Notes: generated by a model from the letters alone, not told the origin. A stretch of DNA of 64,000 bases from Bradyrhizobium algeriense (GCF_036924595.1 NZ_JAZHRV010000001.1:6971501-7035500), one strand, 5' to 3'; positions 26,434-38,263 are shown, counted from the first letter of the stretch. Numbers and translations: made by a program.

Positions 26434-26465
26434 AAAAGCCCGGCCTCGCCGGGCTTTTTCTTTTT
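26434..26465 (+). terminator. Rho-independent terminator of rpsT
   Basis: AAAAGCCCGGC, a two-base loop, GCCGGGCTTTTTC and a further T-rich tract form a strong hairpin 24 bases after the rpsT stop. Confidence 0.93.
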
Positions 26466-26563
26466 CGGACATTCCGGGGCGTGCGAGCGCGAACCCGAAA
26501 ATCCATTTCGCCGCGCACATGCATCCTGTTGCATTTTGGGCTCACGCTGAAAGCGTGCACTGT

Positions 26564-26578
26564 GACAATTCAATTGTC
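26564..26578. promoter_or_regulatory. Perfect inverted repeat GACAATT-C-AATTGTC
   Basis: A 7+1+7 symmetrical site about 100 bases past the rpsT terminator. The size fits a dimeric regulator's operator; the protein is unknown. Confidence 0.4.
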
Positions 26579-26632
26579 CCGTTGCTGAACACCGCCTTAC
26601 GTGTCACATTTCCAGCGCCCGTAATTTTACGA

Positions 26633-26650
26633 GGTGCAATTTATTGCACC
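26633..26650. promoter_or_regulatory. Perfect inverted repeat GGTGCAAT-TT-ATTGCACC
   Basis: An 8+2+8 symmetrical site, 55 bases after the preceding one. It could be an operator or a small hairpin. No associated regulator is evident. Confidence 0.4.
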
Positions 26651-26772
26651 GGCGTTGTCGTGCGCACTTGCGAGAAGCGTGAGCGCAACCGCTGACCAAT
26701 CCGACGCCAGGTTCTTCCGCCCGCATCCCTGCCGCGCAGGTTACCCTGAAAAACAATTCCGAAAAACGACGT

Positions 26773-26800
26773 CTCGCTAATCACTTATCCACATAGCGAG
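26773..26800 (+). promoter_or_regulatory. Consensus DnaA box inside an inverted repeat
   Basis: TTATCCACA (26785-26793) matches the consensus DnaA box exactly. It is enclosed by CTCGCTA (26773-26779) and TAGCGAG (26794-26800), which are exact reverse complements. It lies about 950 bases before the dnaA start. It may serve dnaA autoregulation or an origin. I found no second perfect box. Confidence 0.72.
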
Positions 26801-27430
26801 CACAAGCGTTTTGAAAAATGGTCCCGGTAACCACGATTGTAACGGTTTCTTAAAAAATTTTGCGAGTGCAGCGAAAACTGTCACGCTCGTTGACGCCGCG
26901 CGATTCTGCGCGCGGATTCAAAAACTTGGTGTGGAGTTTCGCAATTGCAGTGTTGCAACACCGTCGAAGAGTCCGGCAACAGCGTCGAATCACGGATTGT
27001 CAGAAATCGCGCTTGGTGTATTTGTTACTCGTTCGCGACGCTCAAGGCTCTCCTGACCAGCGCGGTATGAGACCCAAGAGCGGACGTGCAAATCGGCGGC
27101 GGTGTGCGCGTTAGCGACGCTTTCCAAGCGAAGCTGAGTTGGTAACTCATAGCAATATGAGAGCGGCTGTTCTGTGTCTAAATTTCCCGGCGTGGTGCTC
27201 GCGTTCAGCGCGTTCCGGATAAGGGGAATAAGGCAAGGGGAACTAAGATGCTTGCCGACGATGCGAAGATTGGGAACGCGGAGATCGTGAACGTGTTGAA
27301 GACGACAGACTGAGGTACGCGGCGGCGCAGCGGTCGAGCAAGCGGATGTTCGGTAGCGGCAGACTGGCTTTGAAAACACTGGTGATGTGATTGCTCGCCG
27401 CGCGTTCTCGCGGTGAGAGGGGGAGGTACT

Positions 27431-27556
27431 ATGCTTTACGGAATCAACGCGACATTCGACACGCTCATTTCCATCGAGACCGCTTCTGAATCCCTGGACG
27501 AGGTTTCCAGTCGTCCACCCACGCGAACTCCGGCTAGACCGGCGAGTACGCGCTGA
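27431..27556 (+). CDS. Possible 41-residue small protein or leader peptide upstream of dnaA
   Basis: The ATG at 27431 is preceded by a very strong purine-rich site (GAGAGGGGGAGGTACT). The frame reads MLYGINATFDTLISIETASE and continues to a stop at 27554-27556, about 180 bases before dnaA. There is no signal peptide or known motif; the C-terminus is rich in Arg, Pro and Thr. The ribosome site is the only support. It could be a leader peptide, a genuine small protein, or chance. Confidence 0.3.
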   Translation: MLYGINATFDTLISIETASESLDEVSSRPPTRTPARPASTR

Positions 27557-27739
27557 CCTCGCGGTAGCCTCTCACTCCATCCAGCCTTTGAATCTGACAA
27601 CGGCGATTCCGCCGAACGCCCGATCCATGTCTGGTGGCTGAAGCTTCGCGTCGAGGTCACGTCTGGCAGGAAACCTGCAAGGCAGCCCGCCAGGCGATTT
27701 CGTAAAACACCATTACTCATTCAGAAAAGTTCTCAGGCA

Positions 27740-29170
27740 ATGACAAATATCGAACAGGATCGCTGGTCGCGCGTGAAGGGACGGTTGCGGACGAGTGTGG
27801 GCGAGGACGTCTATACGAGCTGGTTCGCGCGCATGGATCTGGAAGGCGTGCAGGACGAAAGCGTGCATCTGTCGGTTCCGACCCGGTTCCTCAAGAGCTG
27901 GATCCAGGCGCATTACGCCGACCGCGTCCTGACCTGCTGGCAGGCCGAGATGCCGGAAGTGCACCGGATCGACCTTACCGTACGCACGGCGATGCGCTGT
28001 GCCGCGCCCGCCAAGGAAACCACGGCGCCGGCCGATCAACGCCGCATCGAGCAGGCCAATGGCCGGCCCGCGCCGGAATTGCGCGCCACCGCGACGGCGC
28101 CGGTATCCGCCAGCCATGACGCGCTCGGCGGCTCGCCGCTCGACCCGCGCCTGACCTTTGCAAGCTTCGTGATCGGCCGCTCCAACACGCTGGCCCATGC
28201 CGCCGCGCGCCAGGTCGCCGAAGGACGCCGCGGCGATCCCGTGATGTTCAACCCACTCTACATTCACGCCGGCGTCGGCCTCGGCAAAACCCATCTGCTG
28301 CAGGCGGTGACGTGGGCCGGCAATTCGGGGAGCGAGCGCAAGGTGCTCTATCTCACCGCCGAGAAATTCATGTACGGCTTCGTCGCCGCGCTGAAGACGC
28401 AGACGGCGCTGGCGTTCAAGGAAGCGCTGCGCGGCATCGATGTGCTCGTGATCGACGATCTGCAGTTCCTGCAAGGCAAATCGACCCAGGCCGAGTTCTG
28501 CCACACGCTGAACGCGCTGATCGATGCCGGCCGCCAGGTGGTGATCGCCGCCGACCGCCCGCCATCCGATCTCGAGAGCCTCGACGATCGCGTGCGCTCG
28601 CGGCTGGCCGGTGGCCTCGTCGTGGAGATGGGTTCGCTCGGCGAAGAACTGCGGCTCGGAATCCTGAAGTCGCGCGTGGCGGCGGCGCGTGCGCATCACG
28701 CAAGCTTCGACGTTCCGGAAGCGGTGCTGGACTATCTGGCGCGCACCATCACCCATAATGGCCGCGACCTCGAAGGCGCCATCAACCGCCTGCTCGCCCA
28801 TTCCAAGCTCAACGCCCAGCCGGTGACGCTGGAAATGGCCGAGCGCGAGGTGCGCGACCTGATCCGCCCGCAGGAACCGAAGCGGATCAAGATCGAGGAC
28901 ATCCAGCGGGTGGTCGCCCGGCAGTACAATGTCAGCCGTTCGGACCTGCTGTCGTCGCGGCGGACCGCCAACGTCGTCCGGCCGCGCCAGGTCGCGATGT
29001 ATCTGGCGAAGACGCTGACGCTGCGTTCGCTGCCCGAGATCGGCCGCCGGTTCGGCGGACGCGACCACACCACGGTGCTGCACGCCGTGCGCAAGATCGA
29101 GGCGCTGGTGGCCCGCGATACCGCGCTGTCCGAAGAGGTCGAGTCGCTCAAACGGCAGTTGCAGGAATAG
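27740..29170 (+). CDS. dnaA: Chromosomal replication initiator DnaA
   Basis: The 476-residue protein has all four DnaA domains: an N-terminal interaction domain (about 1-85), a variable linker (about 86-135), the AAA+ core with Walker A GVGLGKTH (178-185) and Walker [10 protein letters not shown] (about 235-243), and the DNA-binding domain with the signature [10 protein letters not shown] (440-449). It binds DnaA boxes and opens the origin. The next gene, dnaN, follows after about 290 bases. A DnaA box upstream suggests autoregulation. Confidence 0.98.
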   Translation: MTNIEQDRWSRVKGRLRTSVGEDVYTSWFARMDLEGVQDESVHLSVPTRFLKSWIQAHYADRVLTCWQAEMPEVHRIDLTVRTAMRCAAPAKETTAPADQRRIEQANGRPAPELRATATAPVSASHDALGGSPLDPRLTFASFVIGRSNTLAHAAARQVAEGRRGDPVMFNPLYIHAGVGLGKTHLLQAVTWAGNSGSERKVLYLTAEKFMYGFVAALKTQTALAFKEALRGIDVLVIDDLQFLQGKSTQAEFCHTLNALIDAGRQVVIAADRPPSDLESLDDRVRSRLAGGLVVEMGSLGEELRLGILKSRVAAARAHHASFDVPEAVLDYLARTITHNGRDLEGAINRLLAHSKLNAQPVTLEMAEREVRDLIRPQEPKRIKIEDIQRVVARQYNVSRSDLLSSRRTANVVRPRQVAMYLAKTLTLRSLPEIGRRFGGRDHTTVLHAVRKIEALVARDTALSEEVESLKRQLQE

Positions 29171-29463
29171 CGGCAGCCGGAACAGGACCTGCGCCTTAAG
29201 GAGTTGGCTCCTCCCAACCTCTCCCTCCCCTGATCCCAGATGTGGGAGAATTGGGGCGGGAGAATTTTTTTCTGCCGCCATTTTTCGCCGCAAAAGTGGG
29301 GAACGGGGCCCGCTCTCCCTTGCACCGGCGCCCCATCCGCGCCACCTTGCGGTCCCCCCGGGGGTTTGATCAACTCCGATCCTGATCCGGCTTTTCGGGT
29401 TTCCAATGCCGCGGCGCTGCCTTTACGGGCCGCCCGGCTTTTCCATCTCTGGCGGGTAATGCA

Positions 29464-30582
29464 ATGAAGGTCACCGTCGAACGCGCGCAACTGCTGAAGT
29501 CGCTGGGTCACGTCCATCGCGTGGTCGAGCGCCGCAATACCATCCCGATTCTCGGCAATGTGCTGGTCCGCGCCGAAAACGCCAGGCTGTCGCTGAAGGC
29601 GACCGACCTCGACCTGGAGGTAACCGAAACGCTGGCGGCCGAAACCGCGACCGGCGGCTCCACCACCGTGCCGGCGCACATGTTCTACGACATCGTCCGC
29701 AAACTGCCCGATGGCGCGCAGATCGTGCTGGAAGCCGACGGCGACCGTGCGGTGCTGGCGATCCGCGCCGGCCGCTCGCGCTTCACGCTGCAGACCCTAC
29801 CCGAAAGCGACTTCCCGGATCTCGCCGCCGGCGACATGACGCATTCGTTCTCGCTGGCGGCTGCCGACGTCAAGCGCCTGATCGATCGCACGCAGTTTGC
29901 GATCTCGACCGAAGAGACGCGCTATTATCTCAACGGCATCTATCTGCACACCGCCGGCAGCGCCAAGGCCGCAACGCTTCGCGGCGTGGCGACCGACGGA
30001 CATCGGTTGGCGCAGATCGATCTGGCGCTGCCCTCCGGCGCCACCGGCATGCCCGGCGTGATCGTGCCGCGCAAGACGGTGGGCGAGGTGCAGCGGCTGA
30101 TCGAGGACAATGAAGCCGAAGTCAAAATCGAACTGTCGCAAGGCAAGATCCGCTTCACCCTCGGTAACGTCGTGCTGACCTCGAAACTGATCGACGGAAC
30201 CTTCCCGGATTACGGCCGCGTCATTCCGCAGAACAACGACAAGGAACTGGTCGTCGACAAGAAGGATTTCGAGGCGGCGGTCGACCGCGTCTCGACTATC
30301 TCCAGCGAACGCGGCCGCGCGGTGAAACTGGCACTCTCCGCCGGCAAGCTGGTGCTGTCGGTGACCAATCCCGACTCCGGCAGCGCCACTGAAGAGCTGG
30401 AAGTCGAATACGCTTCCGACGCGCTCGATATCGGCTTCAACTCGCGCTACCTGCTCGACATCGCTGCCCAGATCGAAGGCGAAGTCGCCGTGCTGCGCCT
30501 CGCCGATCCCGGCTCGCCGACGCTGGTTCAGGACAAGGACAACAAGGGCGCGCTTTACGTGCTGATGCCGATGCGGGTGTGA
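29464..30582 (+). CDS. dnaN: DNA polymerase III beta subunit (sliding clamp)
   Basis: The 372-residue protein has the three repeated clamp domains. It begins MKVTVERAQLLKSLGHVHRVVERRN, has the central ATDGHRLAQIDLALP and ends with the usual ALYVLMPMRV. It forms the ring that holds DNA polymerase on DNA. The ATG lies behind GGCGGGTAATGCA. Its last codons touch the start of the DUF559 frame, which separates it from recF. Confidence 0.98.
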   Translation: MKVTVERAQLLKSLGHVHRVVERRNTIPILGNVLVRAENARLSLKATDLDLEVTETLAAETATGGSTTVPAHMFYDIVRKLPDGAQIVLEADGDRAVLAIRAGRSRFTLQTLPESDFPDLAAGDMTHSFSLAAADVKRLIDRTQFAISTEETRYYLNGIYLHTAGSAKAATLRGVATDGHRLAQIDLALPSGATGMPGVIVPRKTVGEVQRLIEDNEAEVKIELSQGKIRFTLGNVVLTSKLIDGTFPDYGRVIPQNNDKELVVDKKDFEAAVDRVSTISSERGRAVKLALSAGKLVLSVTNPDSGSATEELEVEYASDALDIGFNSRYLLDIAAQIEGEVAVLRLADPGSPTLVQDKDNKGALYVLMPMRV

Positions 30583-31037
30583 GCACTTCCGGCGACCCGC
30601 GCACCGATCTTCCCTCTCCCCTTGTGGGAGAGGGTGGCGCCTCACGAAGTGAGGCGACGGGTGAGGGGTTCGCGCCGCAAACGCCAAGCCATCGACCTGT
30701 CGCCAAGCGCATCCGCCATTTCGCCCGAAACATGCGGCGCGAGCCAACCGACGCTGAAGCGGCTATGTGGCGATTGCTCCGTGATCGACCCCTCTCACAG
30801 TTTAAATTCCGGCGGCAGGTCCCCTTTCAGAAGTTCATTCTCGACTTTGTCTGCTTCGAGAAACGCGTTGTCATCGAAATAGACGGCAGTCAGCACGCAT
30901 CGTCTGAGCGCGATGCGACACGGGATTCCATCCTGATGGCTGAGGGGTTTCGAATCGAGCGGTACTGGAACAACGACGTGCTGCAACAACCTTCCGCCGT
31001 TCTGGAGGACATTTTCGCAAAGCTTGCCGAGCGGTAA
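30579..31037 (+). CDS. DUF559 nuclease-fold protein with a repeat-derived N-terminus
   Basis: The frame has 152 residues from a GTG overlapping the dnaN stop. Residues about 45-150 are a DUF559 domain, related to very-short-patch-repair and restriction-like endonucleases: RREPTDAEAAMWRLLRDR, FKFRRQVPFQKFILDFVC, then RVVIEIDGSQHA with the Asp/Glu and His expected of the metal site, and GFRIERYWNNDVL. The first 40 residues (PSPLVGEGGASRSEATGEG) are simply the translation of an intergenic repeat. An in-frame ATG at 30732 would trim the first helix of the domain. The gene interrupts the usual dnaN-recF junction and is flanked by inverted copies of that repeat. Confidence 0.75.
   Translation: MSTSGDPRTDLPSPLVGEGGASRSEATGEGFAPQTPSHRPVAKRIRHFARNMRREPTDAEAAMWRLLRDRPLSQFKFRRQVPFQKFILDFVCFEKRVVIEIDGSQHASSERDATRDSILMAEGFRIERYWNNDVLQQPSAVLEDIFAKLAER
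30612..30668. repeat. Double-hairpin repeat, CTTGT-loop family, left copy
   Basis: CCCTCTCCC and GGGAGAGGG (9-base arms) close a CTTGT loop; then CGCCTCAC-GAA-GTGAGGCG forms a second hairpin, and the element ends in GGGTGAGGGG. It is inside the 5' part of the DUF559 frame. Confidence 0.85.
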
Positions 31038-31041
31038 GATA

Positions 31042-31089
31042 CCCCTCATCCGGCGCTTCGCGCCACCTTCTCCCACAAGGGGAGAAGGG
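31042..31089. repeat. Double-hairpin repeat, CTTGT-loop family, right inverted copy
   Basis: Read on the minus strand it shows the same layout as the left copy: 9-base arms around the same CTTGT loop, a second short GGCGC hairpin, and the same GATGAGGGG end. It starts five bases after the DUF559 stop. Confidence 0.85.
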
Positions 31090-31110
31090 AAGAAAGACCG
31101 ACGCTCCCTC

Positions 31111-32250
31111 ATGACACCCTCCCGCATCCAACGCCTGTCCCTCACGCACTTCCGCAACTATCGCGCGGCGAGCGTGCAGACGCGCGGTGATGTCGTGGTG
31201 CTGGTGGGGCCGAACGGCGCCGGCAAGACCAATTGCCTGGAGGCGATCTCGTTTCTGTCGCCGGGACGCGGCCTGCGGCGCGCGACGCTGGAGGATGTCG
31301 CCGACAACCAGGGCGACGGTTCCTGGGCGGTATCGGCCGAGGTTGAGGGCGCGCTCGGGCTTGCCACGCTCGGCACCGGTATCGATGCGCCCGCCGCGGA
31401 GGCGGCGTCGACCAGCCGGCGCTGCCGGATCGACCGCGAGGCGGTGAGTTCGGCCACAGCGTTCGGCGATCACTTGCGCATGGTGTGGCTGACGCCCGCG
31501 ATGGACGGGCTGTTTCTCGGCGCGGCTTCCGAGCGGCGGCGCTTCTTCGACCGGCTGGTGCTGGCGATCGACAGCGAGCATTCCAGCCGCGTCTCGGCGC
31601 TGGAACGCTCGTTGCGTTCGCGCAACCGCCTGCTCGAAGTGCGTAATTACGACGACCACTGGTGCGACGCGATCGAGCGTGAAACCGCCGAGCTTGCGGT
31701 CGCGGTCGCCGCAACGCGCGGCCAGACCGTGACGCGACTGGCGGCGATGCTGCGCGAACGTGGGCAAGCTTCGGCCTTTCCGTCGGCGCAGATCATGCTC
31801 GACGGCTGGATGGAAAACGCGCTGGTCAACGAGTCCGCGACCTCAGTGGAGGATCGCTACCGCGAAATCCTGCGTGCGAGCCGCGCCCGCGACGCCGCGG
31901 CCGGCCGCACGCTGGACGGGCCCCACCTCACCGATCTGCAGGTGGTCTACGCGCCGAAGAACATGCCGGCGCGCGACGCCTCCACCGGCGAACAGAAGGC
32001 GCTCCTGATCGGGCTGGTGCTGGCCCATGCCACCCTCGTTGCCGAAATGACCGGCATCGTGCCGCTCCTGCTGCTCGACGAAGTCGTCGCGCATCTCGAT
32101 CCCAACAGACGCAAGGCGCTGTTCGATGAACTCGCAAAGCTCGGCGCGCAGGTCTGGATGACCGGCGCCGATCCGGCCGCCTTCGTCGATATCGGCGCGA
32201 CCGGCGAGATTTTCGACGTGGAAGCGGGTCAGGTGAGCCGCCGCACCTGA
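31111..32250 (+). CDS. recF: DNA replication and repair protein RecF
   Basis: The 379-residue SMC-like ATPase has Walker A GPNGAGKT (33-40), the signature STGEQKALLIGLVLAHA and Walker B PLLLLDEVVAHLD. It loads RecA at single-strand gaps. The ATG at 31111 gives the standard beginning (MTPSRIQRLSLTHFRNY); the upstream frame covers the repeat at 31042-31089 and is not used. It ends four bases from the stop of an acyltransferase gene on the other strand. Confidence 0.97.
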   Translation: MTPSRIQRLSLTHFRNYRAASVQTRGDVVVLVGPNGAGKTNCLEAISFLSPGRGLRRATLEDVADNQGDGSWAVSAEVEGALGLATLGTGIDAPAAEAASTSRRCRIDREAVSSATAFGDHLRMVWLTPAMDGLFLGAASERRRFFDRLVLAIDSEHSSRVSALERSLRSRNRLLEVRNYDDHWCDAIERETAELAVAVAATRGQTVTRLAAMLRERGQASAFPSAQIMLDGWMENALVNESATSVEDRYREILRASRARDAAAGRTLDGPHLTDLQVVYAPKNMPARDASTGEQKALLIGLVLAHATLVAEMTGIVPLLLLDEVVAHLDPNRRKALFDELAKLGAQVWMTGADPAAFVDIGATGEIFDVEAGQVSRRT

Positions 32251-32254
32251 GTGC

Positions 32255-34141
32255 TTAACGCGCCCTGCCCGCGGGCGCCACACCGCCGAGCAAGCGGTCG
32301 ATGATCGAGTCGATCAGAAATGCTGATCCCTTTTCGGTCAGGTGCACCTGATCGCTCACGACAACATCTCCCGCCGCATCGCCAAGGCGCGTCAGGCAAC
32401 CCTGCGCGTTGCAAAAGACGTCCGATGCAGAGATGAATTCCGCACCGAGCGGCTCGAGCCTGGCGCGCATCACCGCATCATAAGCGGTCGGAGGTGCGGC
32501 ATTGGGCGAACGTTCCGGGATCAGCGCGCGATGAAGGATGAAATACCTGAGCACCTCGGAGGGAAGCCCGCGCCGCCACGTCGGTACGCCGCCGAGAACG
32601 ACGACGCGTGCGTTGGTCTCCTTCTTCAGCGCGATCACCGTCTCCGCCACATTGTCGAGATGTTTTTCCCAGGTTCCGTGCAGCAACACGACATCCGGCC
32701 TGATCTGCCGGACGAGCGAAAAGACCTTGTCGTTCATCGTGCGGCAATTGGGCAGGCTCACAATGTCGGCGTTGAGCGCCGGAATGCAGGAACTGGAGGT
32801 AAGCTGTGCAATGCCGAAGCCTCGCTCCTCCTGGGCTTTGCGCAGGCCGGGCAGCAGCGCGCCGGCTGTCGAATCGCCCCAGATCAGGACCAGCGGACGC
32901 CGATCGCGCTCAACGCAAGTTTCGGCAAACGTCGTTTCGCGGCTGAGATCGAGCAGGCATTCATGAAACCGCCACTTGAAGCTCTCCGTCCGCACGCTGG
33001 CCATGGCGCGGATTTCCGGCGGCAGCCGGAAGTCGAAGCCGCGGCCCCAAATGACGGCAATACCCGCAACCGCTATCATCGCCATGCCGGCCCCGAGGCT
33101 GAACATCTTGCGCCGGTTCGGGAGGCCGAAACGGAACGGTATCTCGACAAACCGGTAGGTCGCCCAGGCCAAGAGCGCACTCGCAAGCAATATCAATTGG
33201 CGCTCCGGCAGCGTCAGCGGACCGAATTTGATGATCCCGCCGAACACCAATAACGGCCAGTGCCAGAGATAGAGCGGGTAACTGATCAGCCCGATCCACA
33301 CCAGCGGCGGGCTTGCCAGCACGACCCGGTTCACCCACGCCGCGGGCGCGGATAATAGAAGCGCGCTGCCGGCGACCGGCAGCACCGCCCACCAGCCCGG
33401 AAAGGCGCGGTGGCTGTCGAGAATGATGGCTGCAACAGCGATCAGCGCCACGCCGATCCAGGCGCGCCGGCTGCTCGCCACGCTGGAATGATTGACGTTG
33501 ATCCAGCCGCAGGCCAGCACCGCGCCAATCAGCAGTTCAAACGCACGCGTGAACGGCAGATAGAACGCCGCGATCGGATTTGAGCCGATCAATGCCACGT
33601 TGAACAGGAAAGAGGCGATGCCGAGCATCGCAGCCATTGCCATAATGCTCATTCGCAGCCGTGCTGCGAGCATCAGGAGCAGCGGCCAGAACAGATAAAA
33701 CTGCTCCTCGATGCCGAGCGACCATAGATGCAGCAGCGGCTTTTTGGCGGATTCGACGTCGAAATAGCCGGACTGCAGCAACAGCGCGATATTGGCCAAA
33801 AACGCCGCGCTAGCGAAACTGTCGCTGCCGAGTTGCACCAAGGCAGCCGGGAGCATCCAGAACCAGCCCAGCATCAATGTCGCAGAGAGCACCACGATCA
33901 ACGCCGGGAAGATGCGCCGGATGCGCCGGTTGTAGAACTCGACCAGGTTGAAGCGGCCGAGTTCCAGTTCGCGCGTGATGATGCCCGTGATCAGGAAGCC
34001 CGAAATCACGAAGAACACGTCGACGCCGATGAAGCCGCCCGGCATGGCGTCCGGGAACGCATGGAAATTCAGGACCAGCATCACGGCGACGGCCCGGAGG
34101 CCGTCGACATCGGGCCGATATTTTGATGAAGGCTGGGACAA
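32255..34141 (-). CDS. Acyltransferase 3 family protein with C-terminal SGNH domain (OafA-like)
   Basis: The 628-residue protein joins a ten-helix acyltransferase-3 membrane domain (about 1-350; YRPDVDGLRAVAVMLVLNFHA at the start, GGFIGVDVFFVISGFLI, and EEQFYLFWP) to a periplasmic SGNH esterase-like domain (about 400-620; LIWGDSTAGALLPGL with the Ser, and VSDQVHLTEKG with the Asp/His pair). Such proteins O-acetylate lipopolysaccharide, capsule or peptidoglycan sugars. It stands on the opposite strand between recF and gyrB, so it interrupts a usually contiguous cluster. Confidence 0.92.
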   Translation of the reverse strand: MSQPSSKYRPDVDGLRAVAVMLVLNFHAFPDAMPGGFIGVDVFFVISGFLITGIITRELELGRFNLVEFYNRRIRRIFPALIVVLSATLMLGWFWMLPAALVQLGSDSFASAAFLANIALLLQSGYFDVESAKKPLLHLWSLGIEEQFYLFWPLLLMLAARLRMSIMAMAAMLGIASFLFNVALIGSNPIAAFYLPFTRAFELLIGAVLACGWINVNHSSVASSRRAWIGVALIAVAAIILDSHRAFPGWWAVLPVAGSALLLSAPAAWVNRVVLASPPLVWIGLISYPLYLWHWPLLVFGGIIKFGPLTLPERQLILLASALLAWATYRFVEIPFRFGLPNRRKMFSLGAGMAMIAVAGIAVIWGRGFDFRLPPEIRAMASVRTESFKWRFHECLLDLSRETTFAETCVERDRRPLVLIWGDSTAGALLPGLRKAQEERGFGIAQLTSSSCIPALNADIVSLPNCRTMNDKVFSLVRQIRPDVVLLHGTWEKHLDNVAETVIALKKETNARVVVLGGVPTWRRGLPSEVLRYFILHRALIPERSPNAAPPTAYDAVMRARLEPLGAEFISASDVFCNAQGCLTRLGDAAGDVVVSDQVHLTEKGSAFLIDSIIDRLLGGVAPAGRAR

Positions 34142-36913
<2,772 letters not shown>

Positions 36914-36927
36914 GGCAGGACGCGCCC

Positions 36928-38226
36928 GTGTCGCCCATTCAATACATCGTTGAAGGCGGCCACCGGCTCGCGGGGACGATCGAGCCGTCCGGCAACAAGA
37001 ATTCTGCGCTGCCGATCATCGCCGCCGCCCTGCTCACCGAGCACCCGGTCACGCTGGAAAACGTGCCGCGCATCCGCGACACCGAGACGCTGGTCGAACT
37101 GGTCCGTTCGGTCGGGGCCTCGGCCGAATGGAGAGAGCGCAATACGTTGGCGATCCACGCCAAGGAAGTTCGCGCCGCGGATCTCGATCCCGAACTCTGT
37201 GCCCGGATCCGCGCCTCGATCCTGCTGGCCGGGCCGCTGCTCGCCCGTTGCGGCGAGGTGGCGCTGCCGCCGCCCGGCGGCGACGTCATCGGCCGGCGAC
37301 GTCTGGACACGCATTTCCTCGCCTTTGAACAATTGGGCGCCACCGTCACCGCGACGCACCGGCTGGAATTCCGCGCGACCAAGTTGAGGGGAGCCGACGT
37401 ATTCCTCGACGAGCCCAGCGTCACCGCGACCGAAAACGCGCTGGTCGCAGCCGTCGCCGCCCATGGTACCACATTCTTGCGCAACGCCGCCTCCGAGCCG
37501 CATGTGCAGGACCTCGCGTATTTTCTGGTCGCGCTCGGCGCGAAGATCGAGGGCATCGGCACCAACACCATCATCGTGCACGGCCCGGCGACGCTTGGTG
37601 GCACGAACTATTCCATTCAGCCCGACCATATCGAGGTCGGCTCCCTGATCGGGCTCGCCGCGGTGACGCGCTCGCCGCTGCGCATCGCGAAAGCCGGCGT
37701 CGAGCATCTGCGCTCGATCCGGATGGGCTTTGAACGGCTCGGCATCGTCTGCGGCGTCGAGGGCGACGACCTCGTGGTGCCCTCGGGCCAGACCATGAAA
37801 ATCCACGACGATTTCGGCGGTCACGTGCCGAAGCTGGAGGACCAGCCCTGGCCGGCCTTCCCGGCCGACCTGATGTCGATCGCGATCGTCACCGCCACGC
37901 AATGCGACGGCGTCATCCTGATGTTCGAAAAGATGTTCGAGTCGCGGATGTTCTTCGTCGACAAGCTGATCTCGATGGGCGCCCGCATCGTGCTGTGCGA
38001 TCCGCATCGCGCGATCGTGGCCGGCCCGAGCCGGCTGCGCGGCGCGGCGATGATCTCTCCCGACATCCGCGCCGGCATGGCCATGCTGCTGGCGGCGGTG
38101 GCTGCCGAGGGCACCAGCACAATCAACAACGCCGACCAGATCGAGCGCGGCTATGAGCGCATAGAGGAACGGCTCAATGCACTCGGCGCAAAAATCACCC
38201 GCGTGCCGGCACGAGACGGTGGCTAG
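36928..38226 (+). CDS. murA: UDP-N-acetylglucosamine 1-carboxyvinyltransferase (MurA) with Asp at the catalytic Cys position
   Basis: The 432-residue enzyme transfers enolpyruvyl to UDP-GlcNAc in the first committed step of peptidoglycan synthesis. The active-site pair K24/N25 in PSGNKNSALP, the Arg of GRRRLDTHF, the Asp of AFPADLMS and the Arg of DIRAGMAMLL are kept. The residue equal to E. coli Cys115 is D119 (PPGGDVIGRR). The Asp form is known from Mycobacterium and Chlamydia to be active and fosfomycin-insensitive. I prefer the GTG at 36928, behind GGCAGGA, to the one at 36910. A second Cys-type MurA elsewhere in the genome is possible, in which case this would be a paralogue. Confidence 0.9.
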   Translation: MSPIQYIVEGGHRLAGTIEPSGNKNSALPIIAAALLTEHPVTLENVPRIRDTETLVELVRSVGASAEWRERNTLAIHAKEVRAADLDPELCARIRASILLAGPLLARCGEVALPPPGGDVIGRRRLDTHFLAFEQLGATVTATHRLEFRATKLRGADVFLDEPSVTATENALVAAVAAHGTTFLRNAASEPHVQDLAYFLVALGAKIEGIGTNTIIVHGPATLGGTNYSIQPDHIEVGSLIGLAAVTRSPLRIAKAGVEHLRSIRMGFERLGIVCGVEGDDLVVPSGQTMKIHDDFGGHVPKLEDQPWPAFPADLMSIAIVTATQCDGVILMFEKMFESRMFFVDKLISMGARIVLCDPHRAIVAGPSRLRGAAMISPDIRAGMAMLLAAVAAEGTSTINNADQIERGYERIEERLNALGAKITRVPARDGG

Positions 38227-38263
38227 ACCCAGGCGCCGTCACTTTTCTGACCTTCGTCAGTGG

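Larger units (their letters stand above)
26466..27739. promoter_or_regulatory. Long non-coding region upstream of dnaA
   Basis: About 1.27 kb separates the rpsT terminator from dnaA, with no conserved protein-coding frame. It contains two short perfect inverted repeats (26564-26578 and 26633-26650), a perfect DnaA box within an inverted repeat (26773-26800), an A+T-rich run at about 26850-26864, and a small open frame with a strong ribosome site (27431). It surely holds the dnaA promoter. Whether it is also the replication origin is unsettled: in Caulobacter and Sinorhizobium the origin lies beside hemE, not dnaA. Confidence 0.7.

Noticed and set aside
27713..29293. A 526-codon open frame on the minus strand
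   Set aside because: It is antisense to dnaA, which is certain from its motifs.
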